Translations under genes and position numbers: made by a program
Shown: positions 8,710-17,644 of the stretch, in pieces
Numbering within the stretch: position 1 is the stretch's first letter
How the letters are laid out: each line of letters starts with the position of its first letter
Assembly (NCBI GenBank): GCA_947168665.1
Contig: CAMVMX010000001.1
Location: 1 to 64,000, forward strand
Direction of reading: 5' to 3'
Source: an uncultured Bacteroidales bacterium
Lineage (GTDB): Bacteria > Bacteroidota > Bacteroidia > Bacteroidales > P3
Length of the DNA stretch: 64,000 nt
Notes under the pieces: model-generated
What the model was told of the DNA's origin: nothing
Databases searched by the model: none
The model's input: the letters and a program-made list of their open reading frames with translations, nothing else

Positions 8710-8912
8710 CGAATTTTTTCTTGATTTTGGATTATCTTATCATCTTAGCGCAATCTCATTGAGTGTAACCCACATAGCGCTTCCTTACAGCTGGTTGCCC
8801 TGATTGGTTTTAGGAGAAACCGCCATTCTTAAAAAAAGGCACTGCAAAGCATTGTTTTTTGAGGCTGAAACAGTTGCGGCGGATCATTTAAAACCTGCCA
8901 CAATCAACATCC

Positions 8913-9300
8913 TTACATGATGCGTTCTTTGACTCCCCCTTGGGTGACGAACTGCTGCTCGAGGCACTGCAGGTAGGATGCGAGCATCCTATCGGTTATA
9001 CGGCACAGGGGTATGGCCATATTGCAAAACCATTCAGCCGAGAGGGTTTCGACCAGAGGGCGGTAGGAGTCGTAGCTGTTGTTGGATCGGCAGAAAGCAA
9101 GCATCTTGTCGAAGCGGGGATGATTTTTGTCCCACAGTTGCAATGAGTGCTTTTTTGAGGTAGTCTTGGTAGTCCTCCCTCAGTTCTTGGAGGCTGGCAC
9201 GTGCCACATTGATGAGTTTGACTTCGGTTTCGCTGCTGATCATGGCAGCTTCGCTGCCCTCAACTATATTCTGCTTGCCACTGCGAGCTGGCAGATTCAT
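8913..9300 (-). pseudogene. four-helix-bundle protein (23S rRNA IVP family), frameshifted and N-terminally truncated
   Basis: Two overlapping frames together give one family member. The first frame (from 9300) has LPARSGKQNIVEGSEAA and then SLQELREDYQDYL. The second, ending at 8913, continues LQLWDKNHPRFDKML and LVETLSAEWFCNMAIP. The change of frame falls at a run of six A's (minus strand, near 9150): removing one A gives DYLKKHSLQLWDKNH. The family normally has about 30 residues before SGKQN; here a stop lies directly before the ATG at 9300, so the N terminus is also gone. Either the gene is decayed or one base is a homopolymer error; the missing N terminus favours decay. Confidence 0.7.
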
Positions 9301-9360
9301 TTAGTCGACAGAGCGGCCGCCGAATGATGGCAGAAAGCGGCGGCAGAAGTGGCCAGTAAG

Positions 9361-9402
9361 AAGCACCAGCACCTCTGATTTTTGATAGAGGTGCTGGTGC
9401 TT
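9361..9402. repeat. 16-bp perfect inverted repeat
   Basis: Arms 9361-9376 and 9387-9402 are exactly complementary (AAGCACCAGCACCTCT and its complement) around a 10-base loop. No T-run follows on either strand, so a simple terminator is not clear. It stands between the broken four-helix-bundle gene and the M13 peptidase terminator. Confidence 0.8.
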
Positions 9403-9467
9403 GCAGTTGGCCACCGGGTAGAATATGCTTGAATGGGTGGACTTTATTTTCTAATTTTCTATATATT

Positions 9468-9498
9468 ATAGGGACTCTATATTTTATAGAGTCCCTAT
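9468..9498 (-). terminator. 14-bp hairpin after the M13 peptidase gene
   Basis: Arms 9468-9481 and 9485-9498 pair perfectly around a TTT loop, starting 3 bases beyond the stop of the peptidase gene. The downstream minus-strand sequence is AT-rich but lacks a pure T-run, so it may act as a terminator or as a 3'-end stabiliser. Confidence 0.6.
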
Positions 9499-9501
9499 GT
9501 T

Positions 9502-11553
9502 TTACCAGAGCTGGGCGCGGAGCTCGGGGGCCAGGTACATGGCGCAGCCGGGCTGGATGCCGAAGGCCTCGAGGAACTCGGTGACGTGGGGCAGGGTGGC
9601 GTTGACGCGGTTCTCGGCCAGGCTGTGGACGTCGGCAGCGGTGAGCTGCAGTTTGGCTTCCTCGCGGATGTTGCTGGCCCACACGCCGGCGTATGCCAGG
9701 AAGAAACGCTGGGCGGGCGTGAAGCCGTCCATCTTTTTCTCGTTGACCTGACGCTTGGCAATAGCGTTCTGGAGGGCTTGGTAGCTGATGTGGAGGCCGC
9801 CGTTGTCGGCTATGTTCTCGCCGAGGGTGAGGGCGCCGTTGGCATAGGTCTCGGGGTTGTCGCTCACTTTGACTTTGTTGAACCAGTCGACGAGCACCTG
9901 GGCATTCTTCTGGAAGCGGGCGGTGTCTTCGGCTTCCCACCAGTCGTTGAGGTTGCCGTCCTTGTCATAGTGGCGGCCCTGATCGTCGAAACCGTGGGTC
10001 ATCTCGTGGCCGATAACCACACCGATAGCACCATAGTTGAAGGCGTCGTCAGCATTCATGTCGAAGAAAGGTTTCTGCAGGATACCGGCGGGGAAGCAAA
10101 TCTCGTTGGTGGTGGGGTTGTAGTAGGCGTTGACGGTCTGCGGAGTCATGCCCCATTCGGACTTGTCGACGGGCTTGTCGATCTTGGACACCATGTAGGC
10201 GATGTCGAACTGGTTGGAGCGGATAACATTGGCAAAGTAGCTGTCGCTCTTGATTTCGAGGCCGCTATAGTCGCGCCACTTGTCGGGATAACCCACCTTG
10301 ACCATGATGGTGGAGAGTTTCTCGATGGCGCGCTGCTTGGTGGCGTCGCACATCCAGGTGGCATTGTGGATGCGCTGGGCGAAGGCGTCCTTCAGGTTGT
10401 TGACCATCTCGACCATGCGGTGCTTGGCATCGGCCGGGAAGAACTTCTCGACATAGAGTTTGCCAAGGGCTTCGCCCATGGCACCGTCGACGGCATTGGT
10501 GACACGTTTCCAGCGGGGACGCAGCTGCTCGGCGCCGCTGAGGGTTCGGCCATAGAAGTCGAAGTTGGCGTTGACAAAGTTGCTGCTGAGGTAAGCGGCG
10601 GCGGAGTTGATGACGTTCCAGGCATAGTAGGCCTTGACGGCATCGAGGCTCTTAGGCTCGTTGAGGAGCTTGCCCACCTCGCTGAAATACTCAGGCTGGC
10701 ACATGTTGAAGCTGGTGAGCTTCGGCAGACCGATTTCGGCAAAGTAGTTCTTCAGGTCGAGACCGGCGGCACGGACGGCAGCGGTGTCGAAGTTCATCTT
10801 GTTGTAGGTCTTGAAGGGATCGCGGTTCTCCTCGTTGCTGTACTGGGCCTTGGCCAGACGGGTTTCGAGGTCCATGACCATCTTGGCCAGCTGTGCGGGG
10901 GTCTTGCCGCTCAGCTTGTCATAGCCAGCGTTGGCAAACTGGGCTTCCATCAAGGCGACATAAGCCTTGCGGAGTTCGGGTTCGCGGCCTTTGCTTTCGA
11001 GGTAGTAGTCGCGCTCGCCCATGCCGATACCGCTCTGGTAGAGCCAGGCGATGCACTGGTTGGCATCCTTGGCGTCGGCCTCGTTGAAGAGGGCGAAGAA
11101 GGGATTGATGCCGATGCCATGCAGGCGGCGCATCTCGGGCTGGAGCTGGTCGACGCTTTTGAGGGCGGCGATTTCATTCAGGTAGGGCATGATGGGCTCG
11201 GCACCCTGCTTCTCGATGGTGGCGGTGTCCATGCCAACGGTGTAAAGGGTGGCAATCTTGTCGCCATAGCTGCCTGGCTCGTTCTTGGTGTTGACCAGCG
11301 AGTCGATAAGCGTGCGCAGTTGCTCCTGGTTGGTCTCGGCCAGCACGTCAAAAGCGCCGTAGCGGCTGTGCTCGGCGTCAAGCGGGTGAGCCTTCAGCCA
11401 GCCTCCGCAGGCATAGTGATAGAAATCCTCGGCGGGGTTGACCGTCGTGTCCAGATTGTCCAGATTGACACCGGAGCTCAGCTCGGTGCCCTTGTTACAT
11501 CCCGTAACGGCAAAGAGCGAAAGTGTCATGATTGTTAATACGGTTTTTTTCAT
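9502..11553 (-). CDS. M13-family metallopeptidase (PepO/neprilysin-like) lipoprotein
   Basis: This is a 683-residue zinc endopeptidase. The start at 11553 gives MKKTVLTIMTLSLFAVTGC, a signal peptide with lipobox, so it is probably tethered to a membrane on the periplasmic or surface side. Near the N terminus, NPAEDFYHYACGGWL is the M13 hallmark. The zinc site HEMTH is at residues 516-520 within VIGHEMTHGFDDQG, and LGENIADNGG supplies the third ligand. The C terminus is the usual M13 ending. Length matches the family (about 670-690). It is monocistronic, with a hairpin directly after the stop. Confidence 0.95.
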   Translation of the reverse strand: MKKTVLTIMTLSLFAVTGCNKGTELSSGVNLDNLDTTVNPAEDFYHYACGGWLKAHPLDAEHSRYGAFDVLAETNQEQLRTLIDSLVNTKNEPGSYGDKIATLYTVGMDTATIEKQGAEPIMPYLNEIAALKSVDQLQPEMRRLHGIGINPFFALFNEADAKDANQCIAWLYQSGIGMGERDYYLESKGREPELRKAYVALMEAQFANAGYDKLSGKTPAQLAKMVMDLETRLAKAQYSNEENRDPFKTYNKMNFDTAAVRAAGLDLKNYFAEIGLPKLTSFNMCQPEYFSEVGKLLNEPKSLDAVKAYYAWNVINSAAAYLSSNFVNANFDFYGRTLSGAEQLRPRWKRVTNAVDGAMGEALGKLYVEKFFPADAKHRMVEMVNNLKDAFAQRIHNATWMCDATKQRAIEKLSTIMVKVGYPDKWRDYSGLEIKSDSYFANVIRSNQFDIAYMVSKIDKPVDKSEWGMTPQTVNAYYNPTTNEICFPAGILQKPFFDMNADDAFNYGAIGVVIGHEMTHGFDDQGRHYDKDGNLNDWWEAEDTARFQKNAQVLVDWFNKVKVSDNPETYANGALTLGENIADNGGLHISYQALQNAIAKRQVNEKKMDGFTPAQRFFLAYAGVWASNIREEAKLQLTAADVHSLAENRVNATLPHVTEFLEAFGIQPGCAMYLAPELRAQLW

Positions 11554-11975
11554 TGTTGTATGATTTGATTTTATATTGTTGTCTTTAGTTGGGCTATACT
11601 GCCGAGTCAATAGCAATAAGTTTCTGTCCGCATTGAAACATGGATTCAACATCGGTTAAACAAAATACGGGGACAGCCTGTAATCCACATGGCGATTGCC
11701 ACGCTGAGGTGGGAACGCAGAAGGACATGCATGGTCAGTTTGGACTCACGACCATCTTTCAGATTCCCAAATCGGAAAAGCGACAACAAGAAGTCCCTAT
11801 TGTCGCCCACAATCCTTGTAAACCTTACAGTATCACCTGTTAATACACCTATCAGTGTCATCTTTATTTTTTGCAAAAGTACATCTTTTTTTCGGATTAT
11901 CAACAAAAAACTTCGTGCGGAAGGGGAAGGTCAAAAAACCGAATCTCCAAAGTCGTCCACGAGGATTATTTTTCT

Positions 11976-11983
11976 TATCTTTG
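11976..11983 (+). promoter_or_regulatory. -7 box (TATCTTTG) for the Het-C-like gene
   Basis: TATCTTTG lies 20 bases before the ATG at 12004, so the leader is very short. It supports the start at 12004 over the longer frame upstream. Confidence 0.65.
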
Positions 11984-12003
11984 CAGCATACATTCTATTA
12001 TCC

Positions 12004-12696
12004 ATGGAAGCCACCAACAACAAGATTGACAGCATAAAACGCCGTGTTCCACGGCGGCACAAAAGCGACAAATTCCCTATTCGGGCCCACGAAATCATGC
12101 TGAAAGATGCGTTTGTAGGGGCCGATTTCCCCTCACGGTCGGTGAAATGGATGCGGTTCGGCATCGGATTCTTCTCCGACGTGGTGCTGATGATGAAGTC
12201 CTCGGTTCATCTGGACAACCACAAAGGCAACGACACCCTCATCAAGGCCTACCACCGCGCCATCGACAGCTTCCACCGCTACACCACACAGCACCGCTAC
12301 GTGAGCGCAGGGGTGAGTCTGCACACCATCGGCGACTTCTACGCCCACTCCAACTACATCGACCTGTACAGCCTTTACGCCCGGGGCAGGAAACTGCCAA
12401 TGGACAAGGAGGAGATTCCAGTCTTCTCAACGATGATAGACAACACCGATTTCCTCGATTTTGCCAAGAGCCAAGGCGAACTCCGCACCGGCACCTACGG
12501 CCTCATAAGCGACCTGATAGAGAAAATCTTCAAAACCAAGCCCAAGCCCGGCTCCCACACCCTGATGAACCTCGACTCGAACAAATCCATCAACGGCGGC
12601 AAACCATTCGCGCCCGGAGCCACCTTCACCAAACACGAGGCTGGTGTCTACGCGGCCTACCAAGAGTGTCGCAACCTGCTGCAGCGGACGCTCTAA
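12004..12696 (+). CDS. Het-C / zinc phospholipase C-like protein
   Basis: This 230-residue protein has no signal peptide. Residues 102-118 read SLHTIGDFYAHSNYIDLY, which resembles the metal-binding core LHxxxDFxAHSNYxxL of the Het-C family and the bacterial zinc phospholipase C/S1-P1 fold. Several other His and Asp residues lie earlier (HLDNHKGNDTLIKAYHRAIDSFHRYTTQ) and could complete a metal centre. The C-terminal third (about 150-230) is not recognised. The gene stands alone with its own promoter between two minus-strand genes. Function is inferred only from the motif; both hydrolase and non-enzymatic roles remain possible. Confidence 0.55.
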   Translation: MEATNNKIDSIKRRVPRRHKSDKFPIRAHEIMLKDAFVGADFPSRSVKWMRFGIGFFSDVVLMMKSSVHLDNHKGNDTLIKAYHRAIDSFHRYTTQHRYVSAGVSLHTIGDFYAHSNYIDLYSLYARGRKLPMDKEEIPVFSTMIDNTDFLDFAKSQGELRTGTYGLISDLIEKIFKTKPKPGSHTLMNLDSNKSINGGKPFAPGATFTKHEAGVYAAYQECRNLLQRTL

Positions 12697-12787
12697 TCCC
12701 AGAGTCCTTTCAAATCCGTCACAAATGCCACTTCCCCTCAGTCCACCAGCCCAGATGAAGAGGCATCACCCCCCCGCATTGCCCTTG

Positions 12788-13516
12788 TCACCGCCGTGCG
12801 CGGGCTGATAGGCAATGGTACTCGCGGTGCGCCTTTTTCAGCAGCCGCATAAAACGCCGGTCGGCATGCAGCCTTGCCAGAGCCGCACTGGCCGCCAGCC
12901 GGCCCGCATCCACATCGCTCTGCCAGTGGTAGCCCGCTATCACACGGCTCTCGCCATAGCGGTAGCCCAGTGCCAATATGGCATCCGCACTGTCGGGGTT
13001 CAGCTCCGTCAGCAGCAGGGCCGCGCTCCAGCCCTCAATCGTGTGGCCCGAAGGGTAGGACCCGTTGTGGCGCAGCTCCTCCTCGTCGGGCGGATAGATG
13101 GTCGGCTCGCCATAGTAGACGTATGGCCGCGTGCGCCGATAATGGTTCTTGGGCAGTTTGCCCACCGCGTCAGCCGAGATGAGACCCACATACAGCATGC
13201 GGTAGATGGCGGGCGTGGCCTCCTTCGAAATCGTCATGCCGAAAGGCACGCTGAACAGGCGGCACACATTCTCGATAGTCCAGTCGGCGTCGACCACAGC
13301 CTGTGCGCACCGGACCGAATCCCTCCGCTGCTCCTTACCCCAGCGATACTGCGCCTGGTCGTAGGCAAAGGCGGCGGACAGCGTGTCCGGCGGCGGCGGG
13401 AGAAAACGGACAGGGTTGGGCATCTGCGCCGGCGAGAGCAACGGCTGAGGCTCCTGCGCCACAGCCACCAGACTGAGACCGACAAATAAAAAAATAGCAC
13501 AGACAATCCGCTTCAT
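12788..13516 (-). CDS. PAP2-family (class A-like) acid phosphatase, secreted
   Basis: This 242-residue protein has a signal peptide (MKRIVCAIFLFVGLSLVAVAQ). It shows the three PAP2 phosphatase motifs: KNHYRRTRPYVYY, SYPSGHT and SRVIAGYHWQSDVDAGR. These carry the phosphate-binding Lys/Arg, the Ser-Gly-His and the catalytic His. The pattern is that of periplasmic nonspecific acid phosphatases such as PhoN. The reading frame stays open upstream to 13795 and a promoter sits at 13804-13811, so a form with about 90 extra N-terminal residues is possible. I prefer 13516 because it begins with the signal peptide. Confidence 0.88.
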   Translation of the reverse strand: MKRIVCAIFLFVGLSLVAVAQEPQPLLSPAQMPNPVRFLPPPPDTLSAAFAYDQAQYRWGKEQRRDSVRCAQAVVDADWTIENVCRLFSVPFGMTISKEATPAIYRMLYVGLISADAVGKLPKNHYRRTRPYVYYGEPTIYPPDEEELRHNGSYPSGHTIEGWSAALLLTELNPDSADAILALGYRYGESRVIAGYHWQSDVDAGRLAASAALARLHADRRFMRLLKKAHREYHCLSARARR

Positions 13517-13803
13517 AGTGCCAATAATACTTCTTCCCATATAAATGCCCAAACGCTCCTGTAACGACGCGGGAACCTTGTAATGATACTCCTTTACCGA
13601 AAGCCGGCAAAGGCTCTTGGTGGGCATAAATGTCTGGTGCGGGAAGTGAGCACGCGGCTTGCCGACACCGATGTCTCGCATCTTCCTTGTGGTGAAACCA
13701 ACATCCACCGGCACCGAAAAAAACTCGCACGATGCCTTCTTCTTTTCCTCAATCATTTCATTTTCAGTAATAATATATTGCATTTCTACAGTCAATTAGA
13801 ATG

Positions 13804-13811
13804 CAAAGATA
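13804..13811 (-). promoter_or_regulatory. -7 box (TATCTTTG) upstream of the PAP2 phosphatase
   Basis: This minus-strand TATCTTTG would start transcription near 13797. That leaves a 280-base leader before the preferred start at 13516, or about 14 bases before an in-frame ATG at 13783. Confidence 0.55.
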
Positions 13812-14291
13812 AAGAAAAAAGAAAAAACAAAGAATATATCAAGAACAAAAGGGAAAAAAGTCCGGCCGGTGCCAGCCGTACCTTTTCCAGGGTGACAAAA
13901 TGTCTATCAAAGACAGTTCTTCAATTCACCCCGAAGGGGTGAGACCTCAGGAACACCGTTCGAGTGCGGTGATTGCACGGCGCAACAGGAGGTATCCCGA
14001 CCTTATTGATGCAGTATAAAAACAAATAACCCACAGGCCGATGCCCCTGGAAATGAAGCGCGAAAACCTGCCCAAGTCGTGTCTGGATATACTGCTTGAC
14101 TTCAACGTTTCCCACTGCGAAAGAACGTAGAATTCCCGACATGGGCGAAAAAAGATTTCTGTATGTGAATTATTTTGCGTATTTTTTGCACCCGATTTCA
14201 ACAGAGTATAAACGAATATAAATGCCAATGAAACATAGCGCATAGTTTAGTATGCACATTATAGAATAGAAAAAAGCGAAGTAGCTTATCT
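13812..14291. other. intergenic stretch with no supported gene
   Basis: No frame here has protein-like features. A small 7-bp hairpin (TCACCCC/GGGGTGA) lies at about 13925-13941. I see nothing else that I can name. Confidence 0.5.
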
Positions 14292-14414
14292 GGATGTCTT
14301 GAAACTTCGACAATTTCAAATTATCCCCAGACCAAGCGACGGCGTTCCCGCGTTGAGCGTGGACTTGTACGTTGTAATTGGGGATAATAGGTAGTCGAAG
14401 ACCTCAGGACATCC
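14292..14414 (+). ncRNA. structured RNA, copy C of the kissing-loop leader family
   Basis: Outer helix: 14292-14298 with 14408-14414 (GGATGTC/GACATCC). Hairpin 1: stem TTGAAA/TTTCAA (14299-14304, 14314-14319) with loop CTTCGACAA. Internal helix: 14320-14329 with 14379-14388 (10 bp). Hairpin 2: AGGT/ACCT (14389-14392, 14401-14404) with loop AGTCGAAG. The loops are complementary over 7 bases (14305-14311 with 14394-14400). Copies at 52728-52881 and 62987-63140 share this layout and both loops but have different, still pairing, stems. A further helix (14413-14421 with 14455-14463) overlaps the end of the outer helix. It lies 117 bases before the small secreted-protein gene at 14531. No TAnnTTTG box was found just upstream. 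Confidence 0.7.
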
Positions 14415-14530
14415 GATGAAGACTTAAAAGTACCACGCTCTTTTTGTGTGCACACTTCATCGGTACTACAATAACATATTATTAAAATCAAAACCGACGG
14501 GTCGATGGTATATAACAGACAAACTTTGAA

Positions 14531-14929
14531 ATGAAGAAAATCATAGGAATCATTTTGTCACTTGCAGCAGTAGTGACGCTCTCCAGTTTTGTTATTGCGC
14601 ACAATGTCAGCAATGATAAGTCGGACAAACCCGAGTGCATTTCAGCTAGTGATGGGTGAGAATATTACAAAACCGTCACTGCATATTACATGGCTGGAAG
14701 CAGTAAAAGGACTTGTACTCTCTATGTATGGAAAAAGACAGTCTGTGGTGACCCTGATTATACAATTAGTTGGAGTAGTTCAGAAATAGAAGGAGAATCT
14801 TCCATCAGCAAAAACTATTACTATGGAAAAGACCAAGACTGGACTACAGAATATAAATATGTAACAACTAATTATTATGATAACAAATATAAAACATATT
14901 TTAACTGCCATCTTCAAGGATGGGATTAA
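14531..14929 (+). pseudogene. small secreted protein gene interrupted by an in-frame TGA
   Basis: One frame of 132 codons runs from ATG 14531 to TAA 14927-14929, with a single TGA at codon 43 (14657-14659). Before it: a signal peptide (MKKIIGIILSLAAVV and onward to about residue 23) and a short Asn/Asp-rich part. After it: a Tyr/Thr/Lys-rich domain with cysteines (RTCTLYVWKKTVCGDPDY and, near the end, YFNCHLQGWD) that reads like a compact disulfide-bonded protein. The frame is preserved on both sides and a good terminator follows, so the mutation is recent or the TGA is read through. I do not recognise the family. Confidence 0.6.
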
Positions 14930-14947
14930 AAAAAAGAACTACAATTC

Positions 14948-14985
14948 TGCGGCGCAGACGAATGTCTGCGCCGCATGTGTTTTAT
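14948..14985 (+). terminator. rho-independent terminator
   Basis: A perfect 12-bp stem TGCGGCGCAGAC/GTCTGCGCCGCA (14948-14959, 14964-14975, loop GAAT) is followed by TGTGTTTTAT. It closes the TGA-interrupted gene. Confidence 0.85.
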
Positions 14986-15216
14986 ATGCGAAACTAAAAT
15001 GGAACAGCTATCCGACGGCTTTCGGAGGTATGAAACGAAAATGAAACGGGGCTGTCGTGAGTAATTTTATTCTCCGATTATATGTATGGAGAATATTGTA
15101 ATGGTGCAATATCCTCCCTGTATCTTGATTAAGTATAGGAACACGACTAATTTCCTTCAAATAATATTTCCGGATAGTTGACACAAGAAGGCACATAGAA
15201 CCCACGATAAAGACAT

Positions 15217-15251
15217 AAAGAAAGGGAGCACCCGGTTGGATGCTCCCTTTT
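15217..15251 (-). terminator. terminator after groEL
   Basis: AAAGGGAGCA (15221-15230) pairs with TGCTCCCTTT (15241-15250) 25 bases beyond the groEL stop. T-rich sequence follows on the minus strand. Confidence 0.75.
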
Positions 15252-15275
15252 GTATTGCTCTCCGCGAGCACGCGG

Positions 15276-16961
<1,686 letters not shown>

Positions 16962-16983
16962 TTAGTAAGGAAAAACCGACTTA

Positions 16984-17253
16984 TTAGATGATAGCGTACA
17001 CGTCGCTCTCTTTCATAATCATATACTTCACACCGTCAATCTCCACCTCGGTGCCACTGTATTTGCCATACAGCACATTGTCGCCGGGTTTCAGAGTCAT
17101 CTCATGATCCTTCGTGCCCTTGCCAACGGCCAGGACAGTGCCTCTTTGGGGTTTTTCTTTTGCGGTGTCGGGGATGATGATTCCCGAAGCGGTTTTCTGC
17201 TCGGCCTCGGCGGGCTGAATCAGAACGCGGTCTGCTAAAGGTTGAATGTTCAT
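16984..17253 (-). CDS. groS: 10-kDa co-chaperonin GroES
   Basis: This is an 89-residue lid subunit for Gro[34 protein letters not shown] is the start of the family, including the mobile loop that binds GroEL (shown here as a position marker: residues 5-36). The C-terminal [17 protein letters not shown] is standard. Length is slightly short of the E. coli protein (97). It is the first gene of the groSL operon. Confidence 0.98.
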   Translation of the reverse strand: MNIQPLADRVLIQPAEAEQKTASGIIIPDTAKEKPQRGTVLAVGKGTKDHEMTLKPGDNVLYGKYSGTEVEIDGVKYMIMKESDVYAII

Positions 17254-17644
17254 AATTCTATACTTTTAAATTTTTAATTCTTTATTTCTTCCGCCGCTCT
17301 TATCGCGACGCATCCAGAAAAGAGCATAAACCGTGCCAAGACCACAACTCTGCCAAAATGTCACGCCGCACAAGCCGCCCCGCCATCAGCGCCACCCCTA
17401 ACCTCCGCCAAACTGTCACCATCCATGCCATCAAACCTTACAGAGTCAAATGAATCTTTCAACCGCTAATGATTGCAAATCCGTCACATTCATCCGCCAG
17501 GTTGGAAATGATAAAACGCAAGAAGAACTCCGAGATGTAAAACTCTCACCCTTGAGTGTATTTTCATATTTAGTTTTTTTACCCTTATATGAAAATCGTT
17601 CATCTAACTGATTCTGACAGGACAGTCTATTACTCTTAAAATAT
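17254..17644. other. intergenic stretch upstream of groSL
   Basis: No gene is seen. A 10-bp inverted repeat ATTTTCATAT/ATATGAAAAT (17570-17579, 17587-17596) lies after the AlbA-domain gene and may end its transcript or mark the edge of the AT-rich cassette. The groSL promoter should lie here, but no clear TAnnTTTG box stands out. Confidence 0.5.

Noticed and set aside
7072-8724. A 550-codon plus-strand open frame opposite ftcD, and similar long frames opposite groEL (15240-16943), the M13 peptidase (9586-11538), polA (27281-29398) and the Nfn fusion (47038-49101)
   Set aside because: They are mirror frames of GC-rich coding sequence. Their translations are Val/Gly/Asp/Leu-rich and carry no motif, while the opposite strand encodes well-known enzymes.
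9130-9160. Programmed frameshift at the A-run of the four-helix-bundle gene
   Set aside because: The run reads CTC AAA AAA GCA, which is not in the X XXY YYZ phase of a -1 slippery site. A +1 change is needed, and the N terminus is also lost, so decay or a sequencing error is more likely.
11646-11906. A minus-strand frame beginning near a TACTTTTG box (MTLIGVLTGDTVRF and onward)
   Set aside because: Only the first residues look protein-like; the rest matches nothing and lies in the leader region of the M13 peptidase gene. Too weak to list as a gene.
13947-14243. A 98-codon minus-strand frame
   Set aside because: No ribosome-binding site, no recognisable domain, and a competing frame on the same strand; treated as noncoding.
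14292-14463. 6S RNA as identity of the structured element
   Set aside because: The long stacked helices first suggested 6S RNA, but the layout and both loops match the leaders at 52.8 and 63.1 kb, which sit directly before genes. A shared cis-element explains all three better.
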